NCBI RefSeq assembly: GCF_030272615.1
Contig: NC_081406.1
Location: 476,188,900 to 476,252,899 of the forward strand
Origin: Cryptomeria japonica
Lineage: Eukaryota; Streptophyta; Pinopsida; Cupressales; Cupressaceae
DNA: 64,000 nt
Direction of reading: 5' to 3'
In this document: piece after piece, positions 1-10,253 of the stretch
Position numbering within the stretch: the stretch's first letter is position 1
Layout of the letters: each line of letters opens with the position of its first letter
Made by a program: the position numbers and the translations under genes
Notes under the pieces: generated by a model
The model's input: only the letters and a program-made list of their open reading frames with translations
The model's database searches: none
What the model was told of the DNA's origin: nothing

Positions 1-529
1 TGGTCTTGGAAGACTTTGGAGGTTAAATTGTTGAACACACAAAGCATTAAATGCTTTTCAAAGACCTTTGAAGTCTTTGAGAAGTGACTCCAAGTTGCTT
101 AGGAATGTGACAATAATTAGGGGATGGATTAGGCTAATTAGGAAGGGGTTAGAAGAATCTAGAAGGAGTTTAGGCTTGCAAGTGGATTTGGTGGGTGAGG
201 GAAAATAAGATTTTTATTAAAATAAATTAATTTATTTCAATAAATGTGTGCAAATTGCATTTGTAGGAAAATGCAAGTGGGGGGGGATAAATGTTTTATT
301 TAATTTATTTAAAAGAGGAATAAGGGATTAAGTGAAATAAATATGATTTATCCATTTAATTGATTGTGAATTTGGTTGAATGAATCTTAAAATAAATTGA
401 ATAATTTATTTAATTAATAGGAGAATGTTTGAAGATGAATTAATTTAATTAACTGATGGCTAGTGGATTTTCAATCAAATAAATAGGAAATATTCATTTA
501 ATTAAATTGGATAGATTTATGTGACTACA
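1..529 (-). repeat. gypsy1 3' LTR, partial
   Basis: Aligns with 14170-14724, the same LTR at the other end of the element, with small indels (529 against 555 bases) and scattered substitutions. It ends at GTGACTACA just before a pyrimidine-rich tract that is the complement of the polypurine tract. About 870 bases of this LTR lie outside the window. Confidence 0.92.
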
Positions 530-543
530 TTTGCCCCTCTTTG
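530..543 (-). promoter_or_regulatory. gypsy1 polypurine tract
   Basis: On the coding strand the bases next to the 3' LTR read AAAGAGGGGCAAA, a purine run directly abutting the LTR start. In this family such a tract primes plus-strand DNA synthesis. Confidence 0.7.
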
Positions 544-980
544 AGATAGTGCGGTTTATCGCATCGTTTCAAAGAAAGAAAAATAGGTGTGAAGAATATG
601 CCCCATAAATGTTAATTTAGTGGGTGGTATGCCCCCTCGAGAGATGGGTTGAATTTTTTTGAAAAATGCAATCTCGCGAAAAAGAATGAAAATTGGCAGG
701 GTGGTAGAAGAGAAGAATTAGCAATAATGGTGAAAGAATGGAAGAAAACAGAGTGAATATGGAGAAATATCAAGCCAGTGAGTACCCTTAGGTTATGCAG
801 GAGATATTGTGCAAATGTGGTGTTGTGCTTTTGAGTGATGCTATAAAATTGATCAAAATTGGTTGGACAATCTAGTGCAATTGGTTTAATTGCCCCGGTC
901 GAGTCAAAGAATGATAGTTGATGTCAGTTGGTCACTTGGACAGGATAAAGTCTAAGTAATTGAATCAAAGTGACCTGATG

Positions 981-1071
981 GTGACTTAGACAATTGATGT
1001 AATTGTCCGATGAAGTCAAGGTATATGAAGCAAAATGCTCGTTGAGACTTAGACAATTGATGTAATTGTCC
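981..1071. repeat. 63-bp direct repeat, two clear copies
   Basis: The string GACTTAGACAATTGATGTAA followed by TTGTCC occurs at about 983 and 1046, 63 bases apart. Weaker relatives (TTGGACAATC..., CACTTGGACAGG...) lie upstream from about 860, suggesting an older, more degenerate array. Confidence 0.6.
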
Positions 1072-1665
1072 ATTGGATTGTGTTTTATTGGTTGATCAAT
1101 TGATAGTGTGTGTGTGGGATGGATGGTTGTGGTGAATCATAGCAGCCCCGTTGAGACTAGGTCATTATGATAAATGCCTGATGTAGTCTAGGATTACCAT
1201 GATCGATTACCTATTGAGACCCGAAGATACTTGATCAAGTATTTGTTGATAGTCTAGGTGTGCACTAGTCGATGTGCCTATACAGATAGAGTAACTGACT
1301 TGATTTATAGGATGACTTAGGATGGGAAACGCAGTCCCTCCTATTAGAGATGGATGGTGATGAACGTGGCTTGATTGGGTTGATGGGAAATGATGTAGGG
1401 TATGTGATGTTGATTATTGAGATGGGGAGGGTGGGGGGGGTTTGATGATAGATAGAAGAAATGGAGGACCTATGACTCATTCCTATGGAAGAAGAGGAAA
1501 AATAGAGTATGCATTGTCATTACTATGTATGCATGATATGCATCTATTATGAATGTATGGATGGGTGGAATGCAACGGAATGTAACATATAAACATATGA
1601 GATGAAATGGTGATCCATAGTGCTCTATTTTCATCATTGAGCTTTAAAATGTTGTAAGAAAATAT

Positions 1666-1775
1666 AAGCAACTTGACATAATGGTTCAAGATGACCTGAG
1701 TATTCCTTTCATGGATTTGATATAGCAAGTTAATACAAGCAACTTGATATAATGGATCAAGTTGACCTGAGTATT
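1666..1775. repeat. 71-bp direct repeat, two copies
   Basis: AAGCAACTTGAYATAATGG followed by WTCAAGWTGACCTGAGTATT occurs at 1666 and 1737, a tandem duplication with a period of 71 bases. Confidence 0.65.
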
Positions 1776-2439
1776 GCTTGCAAAATAGACAAGGATCATC
1801 TCCATTCATGCATGACTTGGATCATCCTCCTTGATCTTGGGTTGATCATATCCCAAGACAAGTTCACACCTTAATAAGAGACAAAACCATTATCCAAATT
1901 GGATGAGGAGGAACCAAAGAAGGAGCATTGCTCGTGCAAGCAAAATAGTATATACATAAAGAATAAATAATATGGATCCTTGGTAATGGTTCATGCTCAT
2001 ATGGTTGAGGTATACGTTGTAGTCAGCAAGCCATAGTGATCTATGATTGCATTTTGCATAAGATCATGTAGCTTAGTGAACTTCCCACGTAGACACCATT
2101 AGTACATGCCTGAGAACTTCATCGGAATAATGCACCGAAGATACACAAACAATGCTATAGGAACCTGATATATATAAACGAATGAATTACTCACAAATCA
2201 ACCAAGTATTTGATAGCTTAACATAGAATTTTCTTGTCAAAGAAAACGTCATTTTGTCTTTGTTTTGGTAAGGAAGGATGCATCCTTGTTGAAGACAGTT
2301 TGATTGTTGATGTTGATTGTTTGGTTGATTTGAGAAGTGATCACCGTGCGAGTATTTTTCGATGCTTGTTTGGTATCTGCTTGGATGAGTATGTATAATG
2401 TGCGGCCATGTTTTTCTGTTTGATTTTCAATGTTTTCTA

Positions 2440-2513
2440 ATGTTTTTGGATTTTGTGATTCTTTTCCAATGTTTTTGGATTTTGATGATTGTTTTGAATG
2501 TTTTTTGATTTTG
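2440..2513. repeat. short T-rich tandem repeat
   Basis: AATGTTTTTGGATTTTG or a near copy starts at 2440, 2468 and 2497, spaced 28-29 bases. Low-complexity sequence inside the gypsy1 spacer. Confidence 0.55.
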
Positions 2514-2943
2514 TGAGATAGTTTTGAATGAAGAACTTTAATGAATCACAATATAAGGTAGAATCCACTTCCATCAATAAGTTAAGGGCATTGCCCCCAG
2601 TTTAGACATGACTATGAAAAAGTGGGATGCAAGATGCATGAAGTACTTTTCTTGATTGTAAATTAATGACAAGCCATGGTTTGGATGGATGGATGAATGG
2701 ATGTAGTGAATGTGATCACAACAAGTCTTGAAAGACAATGGAGCCATAGCCTTTATGAGTGGTGCCTGTTTGCCAGGTTTTCACCATCGCACTTACCCAA
2801 GGTGCCATCAGAGTGGTTGTTCACCATTTGGATGCATGATTTTTCTTTACTATTTTGATGTTTTTGTATTTTCTTCAGGTCATTTATCTAGATGTTTTTG
2901 GTATTTTTTCCAGTATACATGGGAGCCTGGTGCTCTGTGCAGC

Positions 2944-4280
2944 TCATGTATAAAACCATTTGAGGTGCATGTTGTTGATCAGATTTGCTAGTGGTTCTCC
3001 TTCTGAAGTAGCCAACTGATATGCTCCATACCCAAATACAACAGTGATAACATATGGACCCAACCAATTTGATTCAAAATTTCCTTGATGTTCTCGGTTG
3101 GGTTGGTTACGAGGATTTTCTCAAAGAACAAGATCACCTACCTCGAATGTATGAGGTCTAACTCGATGATTATAGCTTCTGCTCATGCGCTGCTGATAGG
3201 CCTTAAGGTGATTGTATGTAGCTTGTCACTTCTCATCAAGTAGCTCTAAGTCCTGAAGACAAGATACTCTTATGCTTCATCATCTATGAGATTGTGCAAA
3301 GAAACTCATAGTGATGGTATCTCAACCTCAATAGGTAAAATAGCTTCGGCACCATAGACCAATGAGTAGGGAGTTGTGCCTGTAGGGGTTCGAATGCTAG
3401 TTCGATATGCCCATAGTACTAGATTCAATTGAATGTGCCAATCATGACTGACATCATTTACTGTCTTCTTTAGGATCCTCAATATGTTCTTGTTTGATGC
3501 TTTGGCCTAACCATTGCCTTGTGGGTAATAGGGAGTGGAACAGCGGTGCTAGATGTGAAATTTCTCACAGAGTTCACGTACATCCTGATTCTTGAAAGGA
3601 AGATTGTTATCTATGATGATGGACATGGGTACACCATACCGGCTGATGATGTAATTGAGGATGAATGAGGCAATCTACTTGCCAGTGACTTGGGTAAGTG
3701 GAACAGCTTCGATCCACTTTGTGAAATATTCGGTGGCGGTAATAATGAATTTATGGCCGTTAGATGAAGATGGATGGATTTTACCCACAAGGTCAAGACC
3801 CCATTGACAAAAAGGCCATGGTGTTGTGATTGGTTGCAGTTCTTGTGTCGGTGCATGTATCAAGTCTCCAAGAACTTGGCATTTCTTGCACTTTCTGACA
3901 AAGTAGTAGGAGTCTTTTTCCATAGATGGCCAATAGTATCTAGTGCGCAGGAGTTTCTTGGCTAGTGATGGACCACTTGCATGAGCTCCACAAATTCCTT
4001 CATGTACCTCTTCTAAGGCCTTTGTTATCTCATCCTGTTCTAGACATCAAAGGAGAGTACCATCAAGACTACATCAGTATAGGGTTTCAACAATAATGGT
4101 ATATCGAGTGGTTTGGCGAATGAAGGTTTTACGTTGGTTATTCGATTGGTTAGGAGGAAGTGTGTGATCATGGAGGTAGGTGTAGAATTCACTGTACCAT
4201 GGGGATTCGGAACCAATAAGGCGACATATCATCTCGGATTTAGGGATATCATAAGCAGGGATCCAAAGTTGTTCTACCAA
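2944..4280 (-). pseudogene. gypsy1 integrase, degenerate
   Basis: Integrase inserts the cDNA into host DNA. Reading leftward, the N-terminal zinc-binding region (an EEVHEGICGAHA-type segment, then CKKC near 3885) leads into the catalytic core: GLDLVG carries the first Asp, SIIIDNN the second. At the third catalytic position the segment GNG*AKASNK has a stop and a Lys where the family has GQAEASNK, so the catalytic Glu is lost. A late GDLVL...NWLGPYVI segment is the C-terminal domain and ends at the TGA at 2944-2946. Stops lie at 3675 and at several downstream points, and the frame shifts near 3260. No chromodomain is visible. Confidence 0.85.
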
Positions 4281-4451
4281 GAACTCATAGCGTGTTGAAT
4301 TCTATGGAAGATCTAGGAGAGAGGCGATGGTAGCCATAGCGTCAGCAGCTCAATTCTGATCTCTTGGTATCTTCTCAAAGGTGATAGTAGTAAATGATGC
4401 CTTTAATTTGTCCACCATTTTCTTGTACGGCATGAGTTTGTCATCCTTGGT

Positions 4452-6206
4452 CTAATATTCATCTATTGCTTGTCGAATGACTAGTTGGGAGTCGCCATAT
4501 ACTTGTAGTTCTTGTAATTTCCATTGTATGGCTAGCCTGAGTCCTATGATCAAGGCCTCATACTCTGCTATGTTGTTGGTGCATGGAAATGTGAGCTTGT
4601 AAGACTTTGGGATGCTATCACCTTGAGGTGTGATAAATAGAATGCCTGCCCCCAAGCCATGCCTAGTGTACAAACCATAAAAGTATAGTTTCCATGGGTG
4701 TGCTATTGTGATCATGAATATCTCATCTGGAAAATTGGAAATGAGAGGATGATCACCTATGAGTGGTGCATCAACCAATTGATCTACAATAACTTGTCCT
4801 TTGTTAGCCTTACGGTCTACATACTCGATGTCAAATTCACTTAGAATCATCACCCATTTGGCTAAGCAGCCTATCAATGCTGCTTTACTGAGTAAGTATT
4901 TTTGTGGATCAATCTTCGCAATGAGATGTACTTTATGGGTCAACATATAGTGCCTCATTTTAGTGGCTACCAAGATTACTGCTAGGCAAGCTCGCTCAAT
5001 AGGTGTATAATTGAGTTCATAGCCAACCAGTGTGTGAGAGATGTAGTAAACAGTGCACTCTTTCCCTTCTGCATTATGTTGTGCCAATAGTACACCCAAT
5101 GCCGTATTTGTTGCTGATATATAGAGTAACAGAGGTCTGCTTGGATCTAGTGGGATCAACAATGGTGTATTCATGAGATAGTCTTTAAGCATCTGGATTG
5201 CTTGCTGGAATCTGGCATCCAATTGAAAGCGGATGTTTTTGTGTAGCAGATGTGTAAAGGGGTGACACTTATCTGCCAGTTGTGCAATGAATCTTCGGAT
5301 GGATTGTAGTTGTCCTTGTAATGTCCTTAGCTGACTGATGTTCTTTGGTGGTGGCATGTCCATGATTGCTTTGACCTTTGTTGGATCAACCTCAATACCT
5401 TTGTTTGAGATGATGTATCCTAGAAGCTTCCCTAAGGTTACTCCAAAGACACATTTCTTTGGGTTGAGTCGAACATGATATTGTTCTAGTCTATCAAAGA
5501 TTTTATCTAATATGTCTAGATGACTGGCTTTGGTGAGTGATTTTGCTAGTAAGTCATCAACATAATCTTCCATTATAGTATGCATCATGTCATGGAATAT
5601 GGTGGTCATTGCTCGTTGATAGGTCGCTCCTGCATTCTTGAGACCAAAAGGCATTACATTCCAACAGTATGTGCCCCATGGACATGTGAAGGCTGTCTTA
5701 TGTTGATCCTCTGGTGTGATCTTTATCTGATTGTATCTTGAAAATCCATCCATGAGTGAAAGCATGGCATGTCCTGTTGTTAGGTCCACTATGATGTCAA
5801 TGTTTGGTAGGGGAAAGTCATCCTTAGGACATACCTTATTTAGATCTATGAATTCAGTACAAATATGGATGCCCCCATTTGGTTTGTCGATAGGCACAAT
5901 ATTGGATATCCAATTTCCATAATCAATTAGTCTAATGAAACCAACATCTAGGAGTTTCTTGAGTTCTGTTTTGACTAATACTGCAATTTGAGGATGCATC
6001 TTGCGAAGCTTCTGCTTGATAGGCTTGGCTCCTTCTGCTACTATGAGGTGATGCATGACTAAATCAGGATCAAGCCCAGGCATGTCTGCATATGACCATG
6101 CAAAGTTGATTTGATGCTTCTGAAAGAACTCTACAAATTTAGGTTGTTCCTCTGGAGTTAGAAGAGATGCCAGATGTATGTGGTGAGGAGTTTCAAGAGT
6201 CCCCAC
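4452..6206 (-). pseudogene. gypsy1 reverse transcriptase and RNase H, degenerate
   Basis: A 584-residue open stretch copies element RNA into DNA in family members. RT landmarks in order: WISNIVPIDKPNGG, DFPLPNID, FSRYNQI, AFTCPWGTYCWNVMPFGLKNA and the catalytic YVDDLLAKS. A connection region follows, then RNase H with AEYEAL and VYGDSQLV. The first RNase H Asp (normally F-D-G) is replaced by Tyr (YFYGLY). The frame is closed by a TAG at 4452; translation resumes in the same frame beyond it, so this is probably a mutated Gln codon rather than the true end. It is the best-preserved domain of the element. Confidence 0.93.
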
Positions 6207-6242
6207 ATTGTATTCTTTTGTTTCCTCGATGAGAATCGTTGA

Positions 6243-7535
6243 TCATTCCTGTTGTATACTAGCAGGGAGAATGTCAAACCTTTCATCCTCCGACGCCTTA
6301 GAGAGGTTTTCACCATTGGATACGCTCTTTCTTTTTACTTTTGTTGGATCAAATAGTGCCACGGTGTGGTTTTCACTGGAAGATCCATGTTTTATTGTTA
6401 CATTTTTGTAGCTGAAAGGTTTGGCATCCGCCTCGAAGTATGCTACACTATTAAGTTCAATGGCAAATCTAGCTTTGTGATCCCCACTTGGTATGTTATC
6501 CTGTAGTTCCAAAAAGTCCATGAGTGCCTCATCATTTTGAAAAAGGTCAAGACATGGGGGATTTGGTTGGTTCCATTCGATGAGTTTAGGAAGGATAATG
6601 GGCATTACTTCATCGATTAGGTTAAGTTTGTTAGATGTGTCAGTGAGGGTTAAGATGTTGTGGTGAAGGTCATTGATGGTACTCTCCTTGTTAGAATCAG
6701 GCGTAGGATGTGATGTGGGGTCTGTGGAAGAATTTTCCAGCTTACGAACCCAAGAGGTCTTTATCCGTGCTTCTCCATAAATAGGGATGTCTTTTTGAGG
6801 TGGAGGTAGTGATGTGTCTTCCTCATTTGAAGTATTAAGCTAGATGGAATCAAATTCCCATTCATGTGAGTCAGTCTCTGAATCACTTTCCAGTATCTGA
6901 TTACTATACCATACTGGAATGTCTTTTGTGCTAAACACTATAGGTGTGATCGATTGATCTACCTTTGTAGATGAAATGATCAGAATTGCAGGAAGGATGA
7001 TAGGGATCAATGAATCCGATATGGGGAGAATTGGTAGTGTTGACTCTGTTGCTTCTGCTAGAACCACGGGTGTCATAGATACTGCTATGGGTTCTGATAT
7101 AGTCGCTGCTGCTAATGGTGCTATTGATGTTATTGCTGCTACTGATGGGATCACTGGTTTGATTGGTGGGATGATTGGCATTATAGATGGTTGCATTGGG
7201 ATTTTGAGCCTCGATGGGGGAGTTGCAATGGTGTTTGATGCTACTTTGATAATAGAAGGTGTCCTCTTTGCAATAGGCTGATATAGTGGTTTGCTGATTT
7301 TTCCTTTGAATCTGAGCTTAGGAAAGATCTCTTTTTGAAAGCCTAGGCCTGTATTATCCTTGGGCTTTAATTCTAGTAGTAGTGGTTCATGTCTTCCTTG
7401 TTTGCAAGGTCCCAAAGCATTCTGACCATCATAACCCATTCTTTGCATAATGAGGAGGCATTTGCCATACTGATCCATGGGAAGTGTAGCTTGTGGCATA
7501 TTAGTGGTGATGGGATCTTTATAGATCCATTCCAC
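6243..7535 (-). pseudogene. gypsy1 G-patch-like and linker region between protease and RT
   Basis: In frame with protease and RT. The start (7535 leftward) has a G-patch-like pattern: GKCLLIMQRMGYDGQNALG, a QG about seven residues later, then a closing GLGF. G-patch domains bind nucleic acid or RNA-processing partners and are known next to protease in some retroelements; the assignment here is by motif spacing only. A long Ile/Pro/Ala/Ser-rich low-complexity stretch follows. The last section (6605-6243) has a conserved block, recognisable again in gypsy2 at 42829-43272, built around FQNDEA and SSENHTV. In-frame stops at 6840 and 6243 break the region. Confidence 0.7.
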
Positions 7536-7568
7536 TAAGTCCTCATCTCTGGTTTCTTCTTCTTGACT

Positions 7569-8336
7569 CTATCCAAGGATGAAAGGCATCAAAGCACATG
7601 CTGGCATGATCAATGGTGTTTGAAGTAACTGTTGAGATTTTCCATGTGTTCTAGGAGAAGTGGGCATTTGTCCCACACAAAAGAGTTGACTTAAATTGTA
7701 TTCCCCAGGACCTTCCTCTGCTATTTTCATCTTAAGCTTTTCTTGCTTGGGTATAGTGGTGTTTGAACTAGCAAGAGAGGCTGGACTTATGTATAAGGTG
7801 GAGGAGATGGCTTCTCTATTGTTAGGAATGGTAATCTCTGGTTGATGACTGATATTATGACAATATGCAAAGGGGTTTGCATCACCTAGGATTGTGATCT
7901 CTACATTGTTATGTGGGAACTTGATACACTGATGGTAGGTGGATGGAATAACTTTCATGGCATGTATCCAAGGTCTTCCTAACAATAGATTGTATGGTAG
8001 AGGAAGATCCATAACTTGACAGATGATATGCTTCACCATAGGGCCCACTCAGATAGGTAGTACCACAGCTCCTTTGGATGAACGCTTTGCATCATCATAA
8101 GCTTTGATTGTCATCTTCTTGCAAGGATCCACTGATTCTATTGCATATCCCAAAGCGGTGACCAACTGCAGTGTACAAATATTCAGGCCTGCTCCATTAT
8201 TGATCAAGACTCGCTTGATCCTATGCTGGTTGATAAATCCTTCAATGTGTAGTGAGGCGTTATGAGGTTGCTGGAAGGAAGATTTATCACTTTTGGAAAA
8301 AGTGAGACAAGGTGATGACTTTAGACTTCCAACCAT
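7569..8336 (-). pseudogene. gypsy1 aspartic protease, degenerate
   Basis: The protease matures the polyprotein. The active-site segment reads VLINNGAGLNICTL, where relatives have LID[NG]G; the catalytic Asp is therefore Asn in this copy. Downstream, [21 protein letters not shown] matches the LGRPWL-type C-terminal flap region of plant gypsy proteases, and IKFPHNN follows as in gypsy4 (LKFPHNG). One stop (TGA at about 8049, where an Arg CGA codon would fit) splits the region in frame, and another follows at 7569. It lies between the gag zinc motif and the G-patch-like region. Confidence 0.85.
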
Positions 8337-8486
8337 GGCTTGGAATTGATCTGTATTTAGGTTTGTAGGGACTGACGCCTCTTAGAGAGCTTGATCCAAG
8401 ATTGTTTTATGAGATGAAGATAGGCGCAATAGCTCTAAGATAGATATCACTGCGGGCATTTTGTCTAACTGTTCTACAAGGTTATA

Positions 8487-10253
8487 CTACTTTGGGATAG
8501 ATGGGGTGCCTTGTGGAGCTGCTTTTATGGTAATCTTGTTGCGGCATGTAACAACATTGCAAGTGGAGTTGGGATTTTTGATGGTTATAGTTGCAATTTG
8601 TTCAATGGCATCGTATACGTGATTTATAGTATAATTATACGTGGCTTGTGTATAATCAATGGTATCAATGCCTCTCCTAGAAGTGGAAGGACCCCTTTGA
8701 TCTTGTGATGGAAGTGGATTTTTGAACATAAGATGATCATTGTTTGTTATCTTTGGGTCATGTCCTTCAATTTCGATTTCACCATGGTCAATAAGATCCT
8801 AAATAAGATCTTTTAATCTGTGACAATTGCTTGTCTTGTGTCCTCTCCCTTGATGGAAATCACAATGTTCAGTATCCCTCCACCATGTAGGTTTGACTTG
8901 AGGTTCATAGTTTGATGTTTTGGGTAGAGTTACTAGATTTTGAGAAACCAGTTGTCGTAATACTATTTTGATGGGTTCCCCTAAGGGAGTGTATGTTCAC
9001 TTTTGTTTTTGTTGACGAGGTCTGGGTTCGTCATGAGATGTAATGCAGCCTTGATTTGGAGGAGCAACTGTGTTAGTTTGAGGTGGGGGATTCTATCCTG
9101 CAGATTGAACTACAAGTTGCACACTTTTGATAGTTCTTGCATCCACAACCCCGTCATTGACAACATTTTTGTTTTTGTTACAGAAGCTTGGTTTGTCACT
9201 ATTGAAGCATGGGCGAGGACCATCCTTTGGTTCATTATAGATTTTGATAAGTCCTTTCTGGATGAGAGCCCACTCACACTTTAATCCTTTGGTGATCATG
9301 TCATTGAAAGAGTCTATGTCTCTGACATCCAGGTGAAATTTCATTTCTTCGTTTAAGTTGGAAATAAATATTTCCACTAGTTCTTGTTTAGGCAACTGAA
9401 GAGAACGTCTGCTAGACATTTGACGCCATTGTTGCAGGAAGACTTAGAATAGTTCACCTAGTTTTTGTTTAGTGTTACATAGATCAGCCATGGTGATATC
9501 ATGTTCAATGTTATGAGAGTAATGAGCCAAGAACTTTTGAACTAGTTCTTCAAAGGTCTTAATGCCACCTGGTAGTCGGGAAAACCATGATGTGGTTGTT
9601 CCTCTCAAGCTTTGGGGAAAAAGGCGCATGAGGTATGCATCCTCGTATGCCACTTCGAGGCAAGCTGAATGGAATTCTCTGACATGATCACGAGGATCTC
9701 CTTTTCCTCTATACTTTTCAAACTTGGGTGTTTCGAACCCTCGTTGAAAAGGTGGCATATAAAGATTCCTATCAAAGGGATAGGGACAAATGTCATTGAG
9801 TGAAAATTGATTAGTTTTCACACCACTATGAATTTGTTGGGTGAGATTTTCAACTTGTTGCCTCAACATCTCTATTTCATTTGGAGGAGGAGGAGGTGGG
9901 TTGCATCGAGGAATGTTATATCTGATGGGATCTCTACCTCTTTCTTCTTCATGGTGACTTTGTCATTCTGATGCTTGTCTTAGTTGTGCAAGATCAAAGT
10001 CAGAGGGGAGTTTGGCTCCTTCTTGAGAAAACTTTAAAAAGTGAGCATCCACATTGCTCCTAAGTATTTCATCAAAAAGTCTATTAAAGAGAGGGTTGTG
10101 CTAAGCCCTTTCTATTGTTGTAGGAGTAGGAGTACTTGGGTTTTCATCATTTGCATTTCCTCCAAGTGCTTCTTGAAATTCATTGATATTTTCCTCCTCT
10201 TCTTCTTCAATTTCTATTTCTCATTGCCTTGACTGTGATCGGGTATGAGCCAT
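8487..10253 (-). pseudogene. gypsy1 gag, degenerate
   Basis: Gag is the nucleocapsid-forming structural protein. I take the start as the ATG at 10253 because it opens with MAHTRSQSRQ, a typical plant gypsy gag start, and the frame then matches the rest of the polyprotein. Acidic N-terminal region; the capsid-like core around KFEKYRGKGDPRDHVREFH and TTTSWFSRLP (about 9730-9560) matches the retrotransposon gag family; a zinc-like C-x2-H-x4-H-x4-C motif (CDFHQGRGHKTSNC) sits near 8860-8830. Stops occur at about codon 11, near 10100 and 9970, at 9444 and 9093, and further on, all without loss of frame. Confidence 0.88.

Larger units (their letters stand above)
544..2943. other. gypsy1 spacer between integrase and 3' LTR, non-coding
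   Basis: About 2.4 kb separates the integrase stop from the polypurine tract. I find no conserved coding sequence in it; the open frames at 1265-1480, 1483-1809 and 2728-2991 are short and of biased composition. It contains several degenerate direct repeats, listed separately. The equivalent place in gypsy3 holds an antisense plant-mobile-domain pseudogene, which is absent here. Confidence 0.6.
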
